A stretch of 64,000 nucleotides of DNA from Sphingomonas sp. Mn802worker (lineage in GTDB: Bacteria > Pseudomonadota > Alphaproteobacteria > Sphingomonadales > Sphingomonadaceae): assembly GCF_000382485.1 (NCBI RefSeq), contig NZ_AORY01000012.1:310001-374000 (forward strand), read 5' to 3'. This document shows, piece after piece, positions 40,247 to 49,616 of the stretch. The notes beneath the pieces are model-generated. The model was not told the origin of the DNA. It made no database searches and was given only the letters and a program-made list of their open reading frames with translations. Position numbers and translations under genes: made by a program. Position 1 is the stretch's first letter. Each line of letters opens with the position of its first letter.

Positions 40247-41242
40247 ATGCGTACCCTTCCCGTCCGCGGCCTCTCGGTCGCGCTCATCGCCGCGTTAGCG
40301 CTTCCCATCGCCGGCTGTGCGCGCAACCGCGCCGGCAGCGACCTGCCCTATGTCGCGCGCGATGTCGGCACCTTGTACACCTCGGCCAAGACCCGGCTCG
40401 ATCAGGGGCGCTACAAGGAAGCCGCCGCGCTGTTCGATGAGGTCGAGCGCCAACATCCCTATTCGGTGTGGGCGCGTCGCGCGCAGTTGATGGGCGCATT
40501 CAGCTATTATCTCGCGCGCGATTACACCAACGCGATCCAGGGCGCGCAGCGTTTCCTGTCGGTTCACCCCGGCAACCGCGACGCAGCCTATGCCTATTAC
40601 CTCGTCGCGATGAGCTATTACGAGCAGATCAGCGACGTGACGCGCGATCAGAAGATCACGACGCAGGCGCAGGACTCGCTCGGCGAGCTCGTCCGGCGCT
40701 ATCCCAACACGCGCTACGCCGCCGATGCGCGGTTGAAGCTCGACCTCGTGCGCGATCACTTGGCCGGCAAGGAGATGGAGGTCGGCCGCTTCTACGAGCG
40801 TCGCCGTCAGTGGCTCGCGGCCACGCTGCGCTTCCGCAAGGTCATCGACGAATATCAGACGACAACGCACGCGCCCGAGGCACTGATGCGGCTGACCGAA
40901 ACCTATCTCGCACTCGGCGTCCGCAACGAGGCGGAAAAGGCCGCGGCGGTGCTCGGCGCCAACTATCCGGGGTCGGACTGGTACCAGCGCGCGTTCAAGC
41001 TGATGCGTGAATATCCGTCGACGCCGATTACGCCACTCGCTCCCGGGGCGCAGGTCGTGCCGCCCGGCACGCGCACGACGGCGGTCGCGGGTGAGGCGAC
41101 CACCAGCGTGCCGGCCAAGGCCGATGCGCCGAACGCGGTGACACCCGCCACCACCGGCGGCGATCCCGCCGGTACGCTGCCGCCCGACACCACCTCGCCT
41201 GCGAACACACCCAATCCGACGTCGAGCACGCCGACGCCGTAA
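40247..41242 (+). CDS. bamD: Outer membrane assembly lipoprotein BamD
   Basis: 331-residue component of the BAM complex. The signal RTLPVRGLSVALIAALALPIAGC ends in lipobox IAGC. It has five TPR-like repeats (from DVGTLYTSAKTRLDQGRYKEAAALFDEVERQHPYSVWARRAQLMGAFSYY onward). The C-terminal 80 residues are a Pro/Thr/Ala-rich tail (TTSVPAKADAPNAVTPATTGGDPAG), longer than in E. coli BamD. ATG 40247 is used; the open frame runs back to 40106 without a signal peptide. Confidence 0.93.
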   Translation: MRTLPVRGLSVALIAALALPIAGCARNRAGSDLPYVARDVGTLYTSAKTRLDQGRYKEAAALFDEVERQHPYSVWARRAQLMGAFSYYLARDYTNAIQGAQRFLSVHPGNRDAAYAYYLVAMSYYEQISDVTRDQKITTQAQDSLGELVRRYPNTRYAADARLKLDLVRDHLAGKEMEVGRFYERRRQWLAATLRFRKVIDEYQTTTHAPEALMRLTETYLALGVRNEAEKAAAVLGANYPGSDWYQRAFKLMREYPSTPITPLAPGAQVVPPGTRTTAVAGEATTSVPAKADAPNAVTPATTGGDPAGTLPPDTTSPANTPNPTSSTPTP

Positions 41243-41317
41243 CCGCGGCGTCGCGGGCATGAGCGGAACAAAAGGGGTAACGTCGTGCCCGATCTGCGCT
41301 AAGGGCGTTGTCGCCCC

Positions 41318-42973
41318 ATGCTGACTGCCCTTTCCATCCGCGACGTGGTGCTGATCGAAGCGCTCGACCTCGATTTCGGCGACGGTCTGGGCGTGCTTAC
41401 CGGTGAAACCGGCGCGGGTAAGTCGATCCTGCTCGACTCGCTCGGGCTCGCACTCGGCCGGCGCGGCGACAGCGGTCTGGTACGTCACGGCGCACAGCAG
41501 GCGAGCGTTACCGCGACCTTCGATCCCCCCGCCGGCGTCGACACTGTGCTGGAGGAAAACGGCATCGATGCCGAGCCGGGCGAGCCGTTGATCGTGCGCC
41601 GCATCGTCAAGGCCGATGGCGGCAGCCGCGCCTTCGTCAACAACCAGCCTGCGTCCGCCGCGCTGCTTCGCGAGATCGGGCAGATGCTGGTCGAGATCCA
41701 TGGCCAGCACGACGATCGCGGCATGCTGGCGCCTGCGGGTCACCGCGCGCTGCTCGATGCCTTCGCGCGCGCCGACGTGGCGACGGTTGCCGCCGCGCAC
41801 GCCGCCTGGCGCGCCGCCACTGCCGCGCTGGAACAGGCGCAGGCCGAGATCGAGACGGCGCAGCGTGATCGCGAATGGCTCGAGCACGCCGTCGCCGAAC
41901 TCGACAAGCTCGCGCCCGAACCCGGCGAAGAGGAAGCGCTCGCCGAGCGCCGCCGCGGCATGCAGCGCGCGGAAAAAATCGCGGACGACCTGAACGACGT
42001 GACCGACCACGTTGACGGCCGTAATGGCGCGATGACGCAGCTGCGTCAGGCCGCACGCGTGCTTGAACGGATCGCCGATGACCATCCCGCGCTTGCCGAG
42101 GCACTCGCCGCGATCGACCGCGCCGTGATTGAGGGCGCGGTGGCCGAGGAGAAGCTGCGCGACGCCGCCGCCGCGCTGATGCACGATCCGCGTCAGCTTG
42201 AGGAGGACGAGGCACGTTTGTTCGAGCTTCGCGCGATGGCGCGCAAGCACCGCGTCCAGCCCGATGACCTCGCCGCATTGGCCGACCGCCAGCGCGCGCA
42301 GCTGGAGCGATTGAACGCCGGCGAGGAAGGTCTGGCCGGGCTGGAAGCACGCCTCGACAAGGCGCGCGCCGCTTACGTTGTCGCAGCCGACGCCCTTACG
42401 AAGCAACGCACCGCCGCGGCCAAGCGGCTCGACACCGCCGTCGCAGGCGAGCTCGCTCCGTTGAAGCTCGACGCCGCGCGGTTCCGCACGGTCGTAGCCT
42501 CTCTCGGCGAAGGCGAATGGTCGCCGGCCGGGCGCGATCGCGTCGAATTTGAGATCTCGACCAACCCCGGTGCGCCGTTTGCACCGCTCGCCAAGATCGC
42601 AAGCGGTGGCGAGCTGTCGCGCTTCATTCTCGCGCTCAAGGTCGCGCTGGCGCAGCAGGGTGGCGCCGCGACGATGATCTTCGACGAGATCGACCGCGGC
42701 GTCGGCGGCGCGGTGGCGAGCGCGATCGGGGACCGGCTCGCCCGGCTGGCGACACGCGCGCAATTGCTCGTTGTCACCCACTCGCCGCAGGTCGCCGCAC
42801 GCGGTGCGGCGCACCTGCTGATCGCCAAGACCAGTGACGGTACCGTCACGCGCACCGGCGTCCGCCCGCTTTCCGCGATCGAACGCCGGGAGGAGATCGC
42901 GCGGATGCTGTCGGGTGCGACCGTCACCGACGAGGCACGCGCTCAGGCGGAACGGTTGCTCGAACCCGCCTGA
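41318..42973 (+). CDS. recN: DNA repair protein RecN
   Basis: 551-residue SMC-like ATPase for double-strand break repair. Walker A is GETGAGKSILLDSLGLALG (residues 28-46), then MLVEIHGQHDDRGM, a coiled-coil middle, the ABC signature ASGGELSRFILALK and Walker B MIFDEIDRGVGGAVASAIG, with VTHSPQVAARGAAH as H-loop. It follows bamD by 75 bases, a pairing common in alphaproteobacteria. Confidence 0.96.
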   Translation: MLTALSIRDVVLIEALDLDFGDGLGVLTGETGAGKSILLDSLGLALGRRGDSGLVRHGAQQASVTATFDPPAGVDTVLEENGIDAEPGEPLIVRRIVKADGGSRAFVNNQPASAALLREIGQMLVEIHGQHDDRGMLAPAGHRALLDAFARADVATVAAAHAAWRAATAALEQAQAEIETAQRDREWLEHAVAELDKLAPEPGEEEALAERRRGMQRAEKIADDLNDVTDHVDGRNGAMTQLRQAARVLERIADDHPALAEALAAIDRAVIEGAVAEEKLRDAAAALMHDPRQLEEDEARLFELRAMARKHRVQPDDLAALADRQRAQLERLNAGEEGLAGLEARLDKARAAYVVAADALTKQRTAAAKRLDTAVAGELAPLKLDAARFRTVVASLGEGEWSPAGRDRVEFEISTNPGAPFAPLAKIASGGELSRFILALKVALAQQGGAATMIFDEIDRGVGGAVASAIGDRLARLATRAQLLVVTHSPQVAARGAAHLLIAKTSDGTVTRTGVRPLSAIERREEIARMLSGATVTDEARAQAERLLEPA

Positions 42974-42990
42974 ACCACGTAGCGGTCGCG

Positions 42991-43677
42991 TCAGCGCTCG
43001 CTCAGATAGTAACGATCGGTCGCGTTCAGCGTGCTATCGAGCTGGTAGACGATCGGCTGACCGGTCGGAATCTCCAGACCCGTGATCTCGTCGTCGGGAA
43101 TGTTGCTCAGATGCTTGACCAGTGCGCGCAGCGAATTGCCGTGCGCGGAGATCAGCACGCGCTGCCCATCCTTCAGCGCCGGTGCGATCCGCCCCTCCCA
43201 GTACGGCAGCACGCGCGCGATCGTGTCCTTCAGGCTCTCAGTCGCGGGAACGTCGATCCCGGCGTAGCGGCGATCACCCGACAGATCGTACTCGCTGCCC
43301 AGCTCCATCGACGGCGGCGGCACGTCGAAGCTGCGACGCCAGACATGCACCTGCTCGTCGCCGTGACGCGCGGCGGTCTCCGCTTTGTCGAACCCGGTCA
43401 GCCCGCCATAGTGACGCTCGTTCAACCGCCAGTCCTTCTCGACCGGCAGCCACAGCCGTCCCATCGCCTCCAGCGCGAAGTTTAGCGTCTTGATCGCGCG
43501 GGTCTGCAACGAGGTGAAGGTCTGGTCGAAATCGAGGCCTTTCGCGGCCATCAACTCGCCCGCCGCGCGTGCCTCGCCCGCACCCTTCTCGGTCACGTCG
43601 ACATCCCACCAGCCGGTGAAGCGGTTCTCCAGGTTCCACGACGACTGGCCGTGGCGGATCAGGACGAGCGTGGGCAT
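42991..43677 (-). CDS. gpmA: 2,3-Bisphosphoglycerate-dependent phosphoglycerate mutase
   Basis: 228-residue glycolytic mutase. The phospho-acceptor His is in LVLIRHGQSSWNLENRFTGWWDVDVTEKG (His9); NERHYGGLTGFDKAE and LISAHGNSLRALVKHL give the second active-site His and substrate Arg. GLEIPTGQPIVYQLD is the typical C-terminus. ATG 43677; the longer frame is not conserved. It is convergent with recN, 17 bases apart. Confidence 0.95.
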   Translation of the reverse strand: MPTLVLIRHGQSSWNLENRFTGWWDVDVTEKGAGEARAAGELMAAKGLDFDQTFTSLQTRAIKTLNFALEAMGRLWLPVEKDWRLNERHYGGLTGFDKAETAARHGDEQVHVWRRSFDVPPPSMELGSEYDLSGDRRYAGIDVPATESLKDTIARVLPYWEGRIAPALKDGQRVLISAHGNSLRALVKHLSNIPDDEITGLEIPTGQPIVYQLDSTLNATDRYYLSER

Positions 43678-43762
43678 GGACGACAACCTTTGCATGAGCC
43701 GCGAGCGCGGCGGTCGCATCACCCGCTACGGGAAAGCGGCAGCGGCGGGCAAGCCGCGATGC

Positions 43763-44218
43763 TCACAGCACCAGCACGAAGAAGCGATTGTGCGGACTCG
43801 GACGATAGTCGGCAAACGCGGGACACGGCACGAACCCGGCGCGTGCGTACAGCTTGATAGCAGCGTCATAGGCGGACGAAGTGCCTGTCTCGAGGTACAG
43901 TCGCGACAATCCCGCTGCGCGTGCGTCCGCGATGATCGCGGAGAGGATCGCATGGCCCGCACCGCGACCGCGCGCCGCAGGCGTGCTGCGCATCGACTTC
44001 ACCTCTCCCGCGGCGTGGTCAAGCCGCTTGAGCGCGCCCATGCCAGCCAGCGTCTCGCCCTCCCACGCGGTCAGGAACGTGATCGCTGGCCCAGTCAACG
44101 CAGCGGCGTCGAGCGCGAAGGAAAAGCCCGCCGGCGTCATCGCTCGCTGCTCGGCAACGTGCGCGCTAAGCAGCGGCGCTACCGCGGGGTTCGTCGGCGT
44201 GTCGCGGCGTACCTGCAC
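43763..44218 (-). CDS. GNAT family N-acetyltransferase
   Basis: 151-residue acetyltransferase of the YsnE/PA4026-like type. The CoA-binding motif is EVKSMRSTPAARGRGAGHAILSAIIADARAAGLSRLYLETGTSSAYDAAIKLYARAGFVPC. GTG 44218 is taken as start because GGAG lies about 8 bases before it and the product begins MQVRRDTPTNPAVAPLL. The substrate is unknown. It is divergent from the dienelactone hydrolase gene. Confidence 0.83.
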   Translation of the reverse strand: MQVRRDTPTNPAVAPLLSAHVAEQRAMTPAGFSFALDAAALTGPAITFLTAWEGETLAGMGALKRLDHAAGEVKSMRSTPAARGRGAGHAILSAIIADARAAGLSRLYLETGTSSAYDAAIKLYARAGFVPCPAFADYRPSPHNRFFVLVL

Positions 44219-44283
44219 TTGCGCGCTCCATGGCAAGGGTGTTGGGTGAAGCGTACCGCAGCAATCCGGCAGAGGAAATCGAG

Positions 44284-45006
44284 ATGACAGTCGAGCGCAG
44301 GGGTTTGATCCACGATGGTCCCGGCGGGCGTTTCGAGGGCGTGTTCGCCTGGGACAGCGCCATTGATGGGCCACGTCCGGGCGTGTTGGTCATCCCTAAC
44401 ATTCTGGGGCAGAAAGAAGAGGATAACGAGAAAGCCGAGGCGCTCGCCGCGCTTGGCTATGCCGCGTTCGCCTGCGACGTTTACGGTCAAGGCAAGCGGA
44501 CTGAGCGCGGCCCCGATGCGTCGCGCTACATGGACGAACTGAACGCCGACCGCATCCTCCTGCGTGACCGATTGTCGGCGAGCCTGGCAGCGTTGAAGGC
44601 ACAGCCAGAAGTCGACGCGGCACATACCGCCGCGATCGGTTTCTGCTTCGGCGGCAAATGTGTGCTCGACATGGCACGCAGCGGGCTCGACGTACTCGGC
44701 GGCGTCAGCTTTCACGGCGTGTACGATCGCCCGGACTACGACAACGTGTCACCCATCAAGGCCAAGCTGCTGATCTGCCACGGCTGGGACGATCCGCTCG
44801 GCAAGCCAGAAACCCTGGTCGCACTCGGACAGGAACTGACCGAAAGCAGCGCCGACTGGCAGATCCATGCTTATGGTCACGCCGGCCACGCCTTCACCGA
44901 CCAGAGCATGAAGGGCTCGACCGTGCCTGGCGTCGCCTATGACGAGCGCGCCGATCGCCGCAGCTGGCAGGCGATGCAGGACTTCCTTGTCGAGGTATTT
45001 GCGTGA
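44284..45006 (+). CDS. Dienelactone hydrolase family protein
   Basis: 240-residue alpha/beta hydrolase with the dienelactone-hydrolase type nucleophile Cys in AAIGFCFGGKCVLDM, the acid in LICHGWDDPLGKPETL and the His in YGHAGHAFTDQS. No aromatic-degradation genes are nearby, so the natural ester or lactone is unknown. ATG 44284 (MTVERRGLIHDGPGG) is preferred because GAGGA precedes it by about 8 bases; ATG 44230 in frame would add 18 residues. Confidence 0.85.
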   Translation: MTVERRGLIHDGPGGRFEGVFAWDSAIDGPRPGVLVIPNILGQKEEDNEKAEALAALGYAAFACDVYGQGKRTERGPDASRYMDELNADRILLRDRLSASLAALKAQPEVDAAHTAAIGFCFGGKCVLDMARSGLDVLGGVSFHGVYDRPDYDNVSPIKAKLLICHGWDDPLGKPETLVALGQELTESSADWQIHAYGHAGHAFTDQSMKGSTVPGVAYDERADRRSWQAMQDFLVEVFA

Positions 45007-45067
45007 GGCCGGCTGGTCGGCACTTCGTCACGGAGTGCCGATCGGCAACCTGCCGCCGACCTCGCGG

Positions 45068-45484
45068 TCAGCCTACCGTGCGCAGGATGTCTTCGAACTC
45101 GGCGCGAATGTCGGCCGGAGCGCTGCGAAGTAACACCTGAAGCCGCTCGCGAACCGCATCGCTCTCGCGCTTGTCCGACATGCTCGCCATCGTCCAGCCG
45201 CTGAAGATGCGTCGGGAATCGAGTTCGTCGTTCAGCGTCCTTACCTCGGCATGGCGGGGATCGGCGCTGATCTGCGCAAACACGTGCGCGATCGCCTCCG
45301 GCGTTCCCTCGAGGACCTGCAGGAAGCGCTTGCCGTCCGACAAAAGCACGCCCGAGATACCGTTCAGCCCGTTGTTCGCGCGCGACTGCCGCAGGATGTC
45401 GATCTGCGTTTCATCATCGGCGCGCGCGGTTGCGATGCTGGAATAAACGATGCGGCGGAAACGCGCATCCTGCGGCTCTGTCAT
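45068..45484 (-). CDS. BLUF-domain blue-light photoreceptor (single domain)
   Basis: 138 residues, almost entirely a BLUF flavin-binding domain. The photoactive residues keep the spacing known from AppA: Tyr14 (RIVYSS), Asn38 (NNGLNGISG), Gln56 (RFLQVLEG), Trp97 and Met99 (GWTMAS). ADPRHAEVRTL is the usual strand-5 region. The last 35 residues are helical and may contact a partner, since there is no attached GGDEF, EAL or other output domain. It sits alone between a dienelactone hydrolase (convergent) and chorismate mutase (same strand, 40 bases upstream). FAD binding is expected from the family. Confidence 0.92.
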   Translation of the reverse strand: MTEPQDARFRRIVYSSIATARADDETQIDILRQSRANNGLNGISGVLLSDGKRFLQVLEGTPEAIAHVFAQISADPRHAEVRTLNDELDSRRIFSGWTMASMSDKRESDAVRERLQVLLRSAPADIRAEFEDILRTVG

Positions 45485-45524
45485 AGCCCGCCCCTAGCTA
45501 ATCCATGTTACCAAGTCGAGACGA

Positions 45525-45806
45525 TCACGTTTCAGCCGCGGCACGGTGGTGCCGGATGACTTCGTCGATGATGAAACGGAGGAACTTTTCTGAAAACTCG
45601 GGGTCCAGCTCCGCATCGAGCGCCAGCTGCCGCAATCGCGCGATCTGCTGCTCCTCGCGGCCCGGATCCGCCGCGGGCAGCCCGGTTCCCGCCTTGTACC
45701 GGCCGACCGCCTGCGTGACCTTGAAGCGCTCGGCGAGCAGACAGACGAGCGCCGCGTCGATGTTGTCGATGCTCTTGCGGTAACCCTTCAGCACGTCGTC
45801 GGTCAT
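45525..45806 (-). CDS. Chorismate mutase (AroQ class)
   Basis: 93-residue all-helical AroQ-type mutase converting chorismate to prephenate for Phe/Tyr synthesis. The pattern RKSIDNIDAALVCLLAERFKVTQAVGRYKAGTGLPAADPGREEQQIARLRQLA gives the active-site Arg, Lys and Glu positions in order. ATG 45806; upstream frame is non-coding. It is divergent from the polyprenyl synthase gene (100 bases). Confidence 0.9.
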   Translation of the reverse strand: MTDDVLKGYRKSIDNIDAALVCLLAERFKVTQAVGRYKAGTGLPAADPGREEQQIARLRQLALDAELDPEFSEKFLRFIIDEVIRHHRAAAET

Positions 45807-45906
45807 GCGGTCCTCCCCTGCAACGCTGTTGCGCAGACGCACGCCGCCCGCAAGGTTCGATCGCGACTTGCCTTGGCCTGCGCTCCGCTCGTACATGCGC
45901 GGGAAG

Positions 45907-46917
45907 ATGAGTGCATCGATCCACCGGCTCTCGGGCCGCACCCCCTCGCTCGATCCGATGATCGATCTGGTCGCCGCCGACATGAACGCGGTCAACGCCG
46001 TGATCCTCGACCGGATGCAATCGCAAATACCGTTGATCCCGAAGCTGGCCGGACATCTGATCGCGGGCGGCGGCAAGCGGATGCGCCCGATGCTGACACT
46101 CGCGAGCGCGAAGCTGATCGGCTACACCGGCACGCGCCACCACCGGCTCGCCGCCGCGGTCGAGTTCATCCATACCGCGACCCTCCTTCACGACGACGTC
46201 GTCGATGGCTCCGACCTGCGGCGCGGCAAGCGCACCGCCAACATCATCTGGGGCAATCCTGCCAGCGTGCTGGTCGGCGATTTCCTGTTCAGCCGCTCGT
46301 TCGAGCTGATGGTCGAGGCCGACAGCCTCAAATCGCTCAAGATCCTGAGCCACGCCTCGGCCGTGATCGCCGAGGGCGAGGTGAACCAGTTGACCGCGAT
46401 CCGCCGCGTTGACCTGGGCGAGGATCGCTACCTCGACATCATCGGTGCGAAAACCGCGGCGCTGTTCGCCGCCGCCTGCCGGATTTCCGCGGTCGTCGCC
46501 GAACGGCCCGACGCTGAGGAAGAAGCACTAGACGCCTATGGCCGATACCTCGGCATCGCGTTCCAGTTGGTCGACGATGCGATCGACTATACGTCCGACG
46601 CGGGGACGATGGGCAAGGATGCGGGCGACGATTTCCGCGAGGGCAAGGTGACGCTGCCGGTCATTCTCGCCTATGCGCGCGGCTCGGCTGAGGATCGCAC
46701 CTTCTGGAAGGATGCAATCGAGGGGCGCCGGTCGGGCGACGCCGACTTCGCGCACGCGATCCAACTAGTGCGGGCGACTCGCTCGGTCGACGACACGCTC
46801 GCGCGGGCACGCCATTACGGCCAGCGCGCGATCGACGCGCTGGGTCCATTCGCCAATGGCGCGGCGAAGGACGCGATGGTCGAGGCCGTCGAGTTCGCGG
46901 TGGCGCGCGCTTACTAA
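45907..46917 (+). CDS. ispB: Polyprenyl (octa/decaprenyl) diphosphate synthase
   Basis: 336-residue trans-prenyltransferase making the ubiquinone side chain. The first Asp-rich motif is in TATLLHDDVVDGSDLRRGK and the second in IAFQLVDDAIDYTSDAGTMGKD; GGGKRMRPMLTLASAKL is the IPP-binding region. Product length (C40 or C50) cannot be read with confidence; sphingomonads usually have Q-10. ATG 45907 is the typical start; the ATG at 45895 is an alternative. Confidence 0.92.
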   Translation: MSASIHRLSGRTPSLDPMIDLVAADMNAVNAVILDRMQSQIPLIPKLAGHLIAGGGKRMRPMLTLASAKLIGYTGTRHHRLAAAVEFIHTATLLHDDVVDGSDLRRGKRTANIIWGNPASVLVGDFLFSRSFELMVEADSLKSLKILSHASAVIAEGEVNQLTAIRRVDLGEDRYLDIIGAKTAALFAAACRISAVVAERPDAEEEALDAYGRYLGIAFQLVDDAIDYTSDAGTMGKDAGDDFREGKVTLPVILAYARGSAEDRTFWKDAIEGRRSGDADFAHAIQLVRATRSVDDTLARARHYGQRAIDALGPFANGAAKDAMVEAVEFAVARAY

Positions 46918-46933
46918 CGTCGCGGACGGAAGA

Positions 46934-47896
46934 TCAAACCCGCCGCTCGTCCGCCAGCTCGCACGCGTGAGCACCCGTCTCGATCTGAATTGTCGCATGG
47001 CCGATGCCGAAACGTGTGCGGAGCGTGTTCTGTACGTCGTGCAGGAACGCGTCGCCCGGGTGGCCGGCGGGTACGCACAGATGCGCGGTCAGGCCGGGCT
47101 CGGTCGTCGACATCGGCCAGATATGCAGATCGTGCACCTCGGTAACGCCGGGTAGCTCGCTAAGCGCCGCGCGCACCCCGTCATAGTCGATACCGCGCGG
47201 CACGGCGGCGAGCGACATCTCGACCGTCTCGCGCAACAATCCCCATGTCTGCCAGAAGATCAAACCTGCGATGACGAGGCTGACCAGCGGGTCGATCCAC
47301 TCAGCGCCGGTGGCCCAGATGACGACACCCGCGACCACCACCCCTGCCGAGACCAGCGCATCCGACAACATGTGGAGGAACGCGCCGCGAATATTGACGT
47401 CGCCCTTGCGCCCCCGCGCGAACAGCCACGCGGTGACCGCGTTGACCACGATCCCGCCCGCCGCGACCACAGCAACCGACAGGCCGGGCACACGCGGCGC
47501 GGTTGCGAAACGCTGCACCGCCTCGGTCGCGATCGCGCCCAGCGCGACCAGCAGCAGCAACGCATTGGCGAGCGCCGCCAGTATGGTTGAGCCTTTCAAT
47601 CCATAGGTAAACCGCTTCGATGGTGGCGTCCGCGCCAGCGCCGCGCCGCCCCAAGCGATCGCGAGGCCGAGCACGTCGGACAGATTGTGCCCCGCATCGG
47701 CGAGAAGCGAGACCGAGTCGTAAAGCAGCCCCGCCACCGCTTCTATAATCAGATAGGCGAGATTGAGCCCGATCCCGATCGCGAACACGCGGTCCCAACG
47801 CCCGGGCGGAGTGGCATGAACGTGGCCGTGCCCATGACTATGCCCGTGGCCATGCGCATGATCGTGCGAGTGACCGTGGTGTTGTCCGTGACCCAT
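46934..47896 (-). CDS. Cation diffusion facilitator exporter (CzcD/ZitB-like) with His-rich N-terminus
   Basis: 320-residue CDF protein. Residues 1-28 are a His/Gly tract (alternating HGH units), typical of zinc exporters. Six membrane segments follow with metal-site motifs LLADAGHNLSDVLGLAIAW (TM2) and FLHMLSDALVSAGVVVAG (TM5). The cytoplasmic domain carries TEVHDLHIWPMSTTEPGLTAHLCV. Likely Zn, Co or Cd efflux by proton exchange. It is convergent with ispB (16 bases). Confidence 0.93.
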   Translation of the reverse strand: MGHGQHHGHSHDHAHGHGHSHGHGHVHATPPGRWDRVFAIGIGLNLAYLIIEAVAGLLYDSVSLLADAGHNLSDVLGLAIAWGGAALARTPPSKRFTYGLKGSTILAALANALLLLVALGAIATEAVQRFATAPRVPGLSVAVVAAGGIVVNAVTAWLFARGRKGDVNIRGAFLHMLSDALVSAGVVVAGVVIWATGAEWIDPLVSLVIAGLIFWQTWGLLRETVEMSLAAVPRGIDYDGVRAALSELPGVTEVHDLHIWPMSTTEPGLTAHLCVPAGHPGDAFLHDVQNTLRTRFGIGHATIQIETGAHACELADERRV

Positions 47897-47949
47897 GCCG
47901 CACGCGTTAGCGTAGCAGGAACAGGTGATACTAGGACAAGAGCGGACCT

Positions 47950-49320
47950 TTATGCCGCGACCGACGCTGCCGCCGGCAAGCGCAGTCGGACGAGCAGCCC
48001 GCCCAGATCGTCGCTCTCCTCCAGGCTGACGGTCCCATCGTAGATTTCGGCGACGTCGCGAACGATCGCGAGGCCCAGTCCGGTGCCGGGCTTCCCCGAG
48101 TCGAGCCGCACGCCGCGATCGAAGATGCGTGCACGATCGGCCTCGGGAATGCCGGCACCGTCATCCTCGACCTGTATCTCGACAAAGCCGGAATGCGCCC
48201 CCACGGTCACGAACACGCTGCCGCCGCCGTATTTGGCGGCGTTCTCGACCAGATTTCCCATGATCTCGTCCAGATCCTGCCGCTCGATGTGCGCGACCAG
48301 ATCCTTCGGACCGTCCATGTCGACGCGAACGTGCGGGTAGAGGCGGCGGACCGCTCGCTCGACCGACTCGACGCTCGGCCACACGTCGGCGCGGCTGTGC
48401 GCAGACCCGCGCCGCCCGACTGCTCGAGCGCGCGCGAGATGATGGTCGACCTGTCGCCGCATCGTGCGTGCTTCGCGGATGACCGTATCGGCAAGGTCGT
48501 CAGCGTTGGCGGTCGCCGCGTTCATGATGACGGTCAGCGGGGTCTTCAGCGCGTGCGCCAGGTTGCCGGCGTGGCGTCGCGCCTCCTCGGCCTGCCGCTC
48601 GTTATGCTCGACCAGCGCGTTCAGCTCGTCGATCATCGGCAGCACCTCGACGGGCATGTTGCCCTCGACCCGGTTGGCGCGACCCGCGCGCATCTTCGCG
48701 ATCGCCAGCCGCACCCGCCTGAGCGGCAGGAGACCGTAGAAGGTCTGCAACGCCGCTAGCACGACCAGCCCGATGCCGAGCAGCAGGAAACTGCGGATCA
48801 GGGTGCGACGCAGGATCGTGATCTGCGCATCGAGCGCCTCGCGGCTGGAGGCAACCTGGAACCGCCAGCGAACCTTTGATCCCGGCAGTTTCACGTCCTG
48901 TTCGACAACGCGCAGCTTTTCATCCTTGAACTGTCTGCTGTCGTAGCTGTGTACGCTGCGGTCGTTGTGCGGGGGTCCGTAGGCGAGCTGGCGATCCCAT
49001 AGCGAGCGCGATGGCCAGGTCTCGTGCCCCGGCGCGGACACCTGCCAGTAGAGGCCGGAATAGGGTTCGAGGAAGCGCTGGTCGGCCGGCTCGCGGTTGA
49101 ACGTCACCTCACCCGCGGTATCGATCTCGGCCGACACGAGCAGCGAACGCAGCACATAGCCAAGTTGGTCGTCGGCGTTCCGCGTGACGGCCGCGACCAA
49201 CACGCGATCGAGCGCGAACCCTCCGCCCGCGAGCAGGATCGAAATCCACGCCGCCGCGATCAGGATCATGCGCCGCGACAGCGATCCGCGCGTCCGCAGC
49301 ATCGGCGCGCCGCCGCTCAT
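47950..49320 (-). CDS. Sensor histidine kinase (PhoQ/QseC-like)
   Basis: 456 residues. TM1 is about residues 17-37 (RMILIAAAWISILLAGGGFAL), followed by a periplasmic sensor of some 130 residues, TM2 (SFLLLGIGLVVLAALQTFYG), a HAMP-like linker and the kinase core. The H-box is NLAHALKTPLTVIMN, the N-box MGNLVENAAKYGG, G1 VEDDGAGIPEADRARIFDRG, G2 GTGLGLAIV. With the response regulator and PepSY genes it forms a PhoPQ-like set. ATG 49320 is used; the frame extends to 49392, but that would run over the start of the opposite-strand small gene. Confidence 0.88.
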   Translation of the reverse strand: MSGGAPMLRTRGSLSRRMILIAAAWISILLAGGGFALDRVLVAAVTRNADDQLGYVLRSLLVSAEIDTAGEVTFNREPADQRFLEPYSGLYWQVSAPGHETWPSRSLWDRQLAYGPPHNDRSVHSYDSRQFKDEKLRVVEQDVKLPGSKVRWRFQVASSREALDAQITILRRTLIRSFLLLGIGLVVLAALQTFYGLLPLRRVRLAIAKMRAGRANRVEGNMPVEVLPMIDELNALVEHNERQAEEARRHAGNLAHALKTPLTVIMNAATANADDLADTVIREARTMRRQVDHHLARARAVGRRGSAHSRADVWPSVESVERAVRRLYPHVRVDMDGPKDLVAHIERQDLDEIMGNLVENAAKYGGGSVFVTVGAHSGFVEIQVEDDGAGIPEADRARIFDRGVRLDSGKPGTGLGLAIVRDVAEIYDGTVSLEESDDLGGLLVRLRLPAAASVAA

Positions 49321-49370
49321 CGGAACCAAGCCATGCGCGACCGGTTCAGCGCCCACTTGGAGGAATGACC

Positions 49371-49616
49371 ATGCGAAAGGGTAGAAACGCACCCGCGATC
49401 ATTGTCGCCAGCATAGGCGGCACGCTGGTATCGATGCTGGCCGGCATGCTGCTCGCTTCCTACGCGGTCGCAGGTGTGACGACCTCCTATCCGCCGCGCC
49501 CCGCGATCCACGGGACAAGCATCGCCAAAGCGAATGAAGAGCCGGTACAGCTCACCACGATCGAGCGTATCGCTGCCGACGTGGACGCCGCACAAGCCAG
49601 CCGGCAGGAGCTGTAA
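49371..49616 (+). CDS. Small membrane or secreted protein of unknown function, opposite strand inside a two-component locus
   Basis: 81 residues: basic N-terminus MRKGRNAP, hydrophobic AIIVASIGGTLVSMLAGMLLASYAVAGV, then a polar tail with helix-like IERIAADVDAAQASRQEL. GGAGG lies 7 bases before ATG 49371 (an ATG at 49365 is too close to the ribosome site). It fills the gap between the response regulator and the kinase genes, which read the other way. The protein-like composition and strong ribosome site favour a real gene; no family is recognised. Confidence 0.6.
   Translation: MRKGRNAPAIIVASIGGTLVSMLAGMLLASYAVAGVTTSYPPRPAIHGTSIAKANEEPVQLTTIERIAADVDAAQASRQEL

Noticed and set aside
40295..42814. 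839-residue minus-strand frame over bamD and recN
   Set aside because: Composition is that of an antisense shadow; BamD and RecN with all motifs lie on the plus strand.
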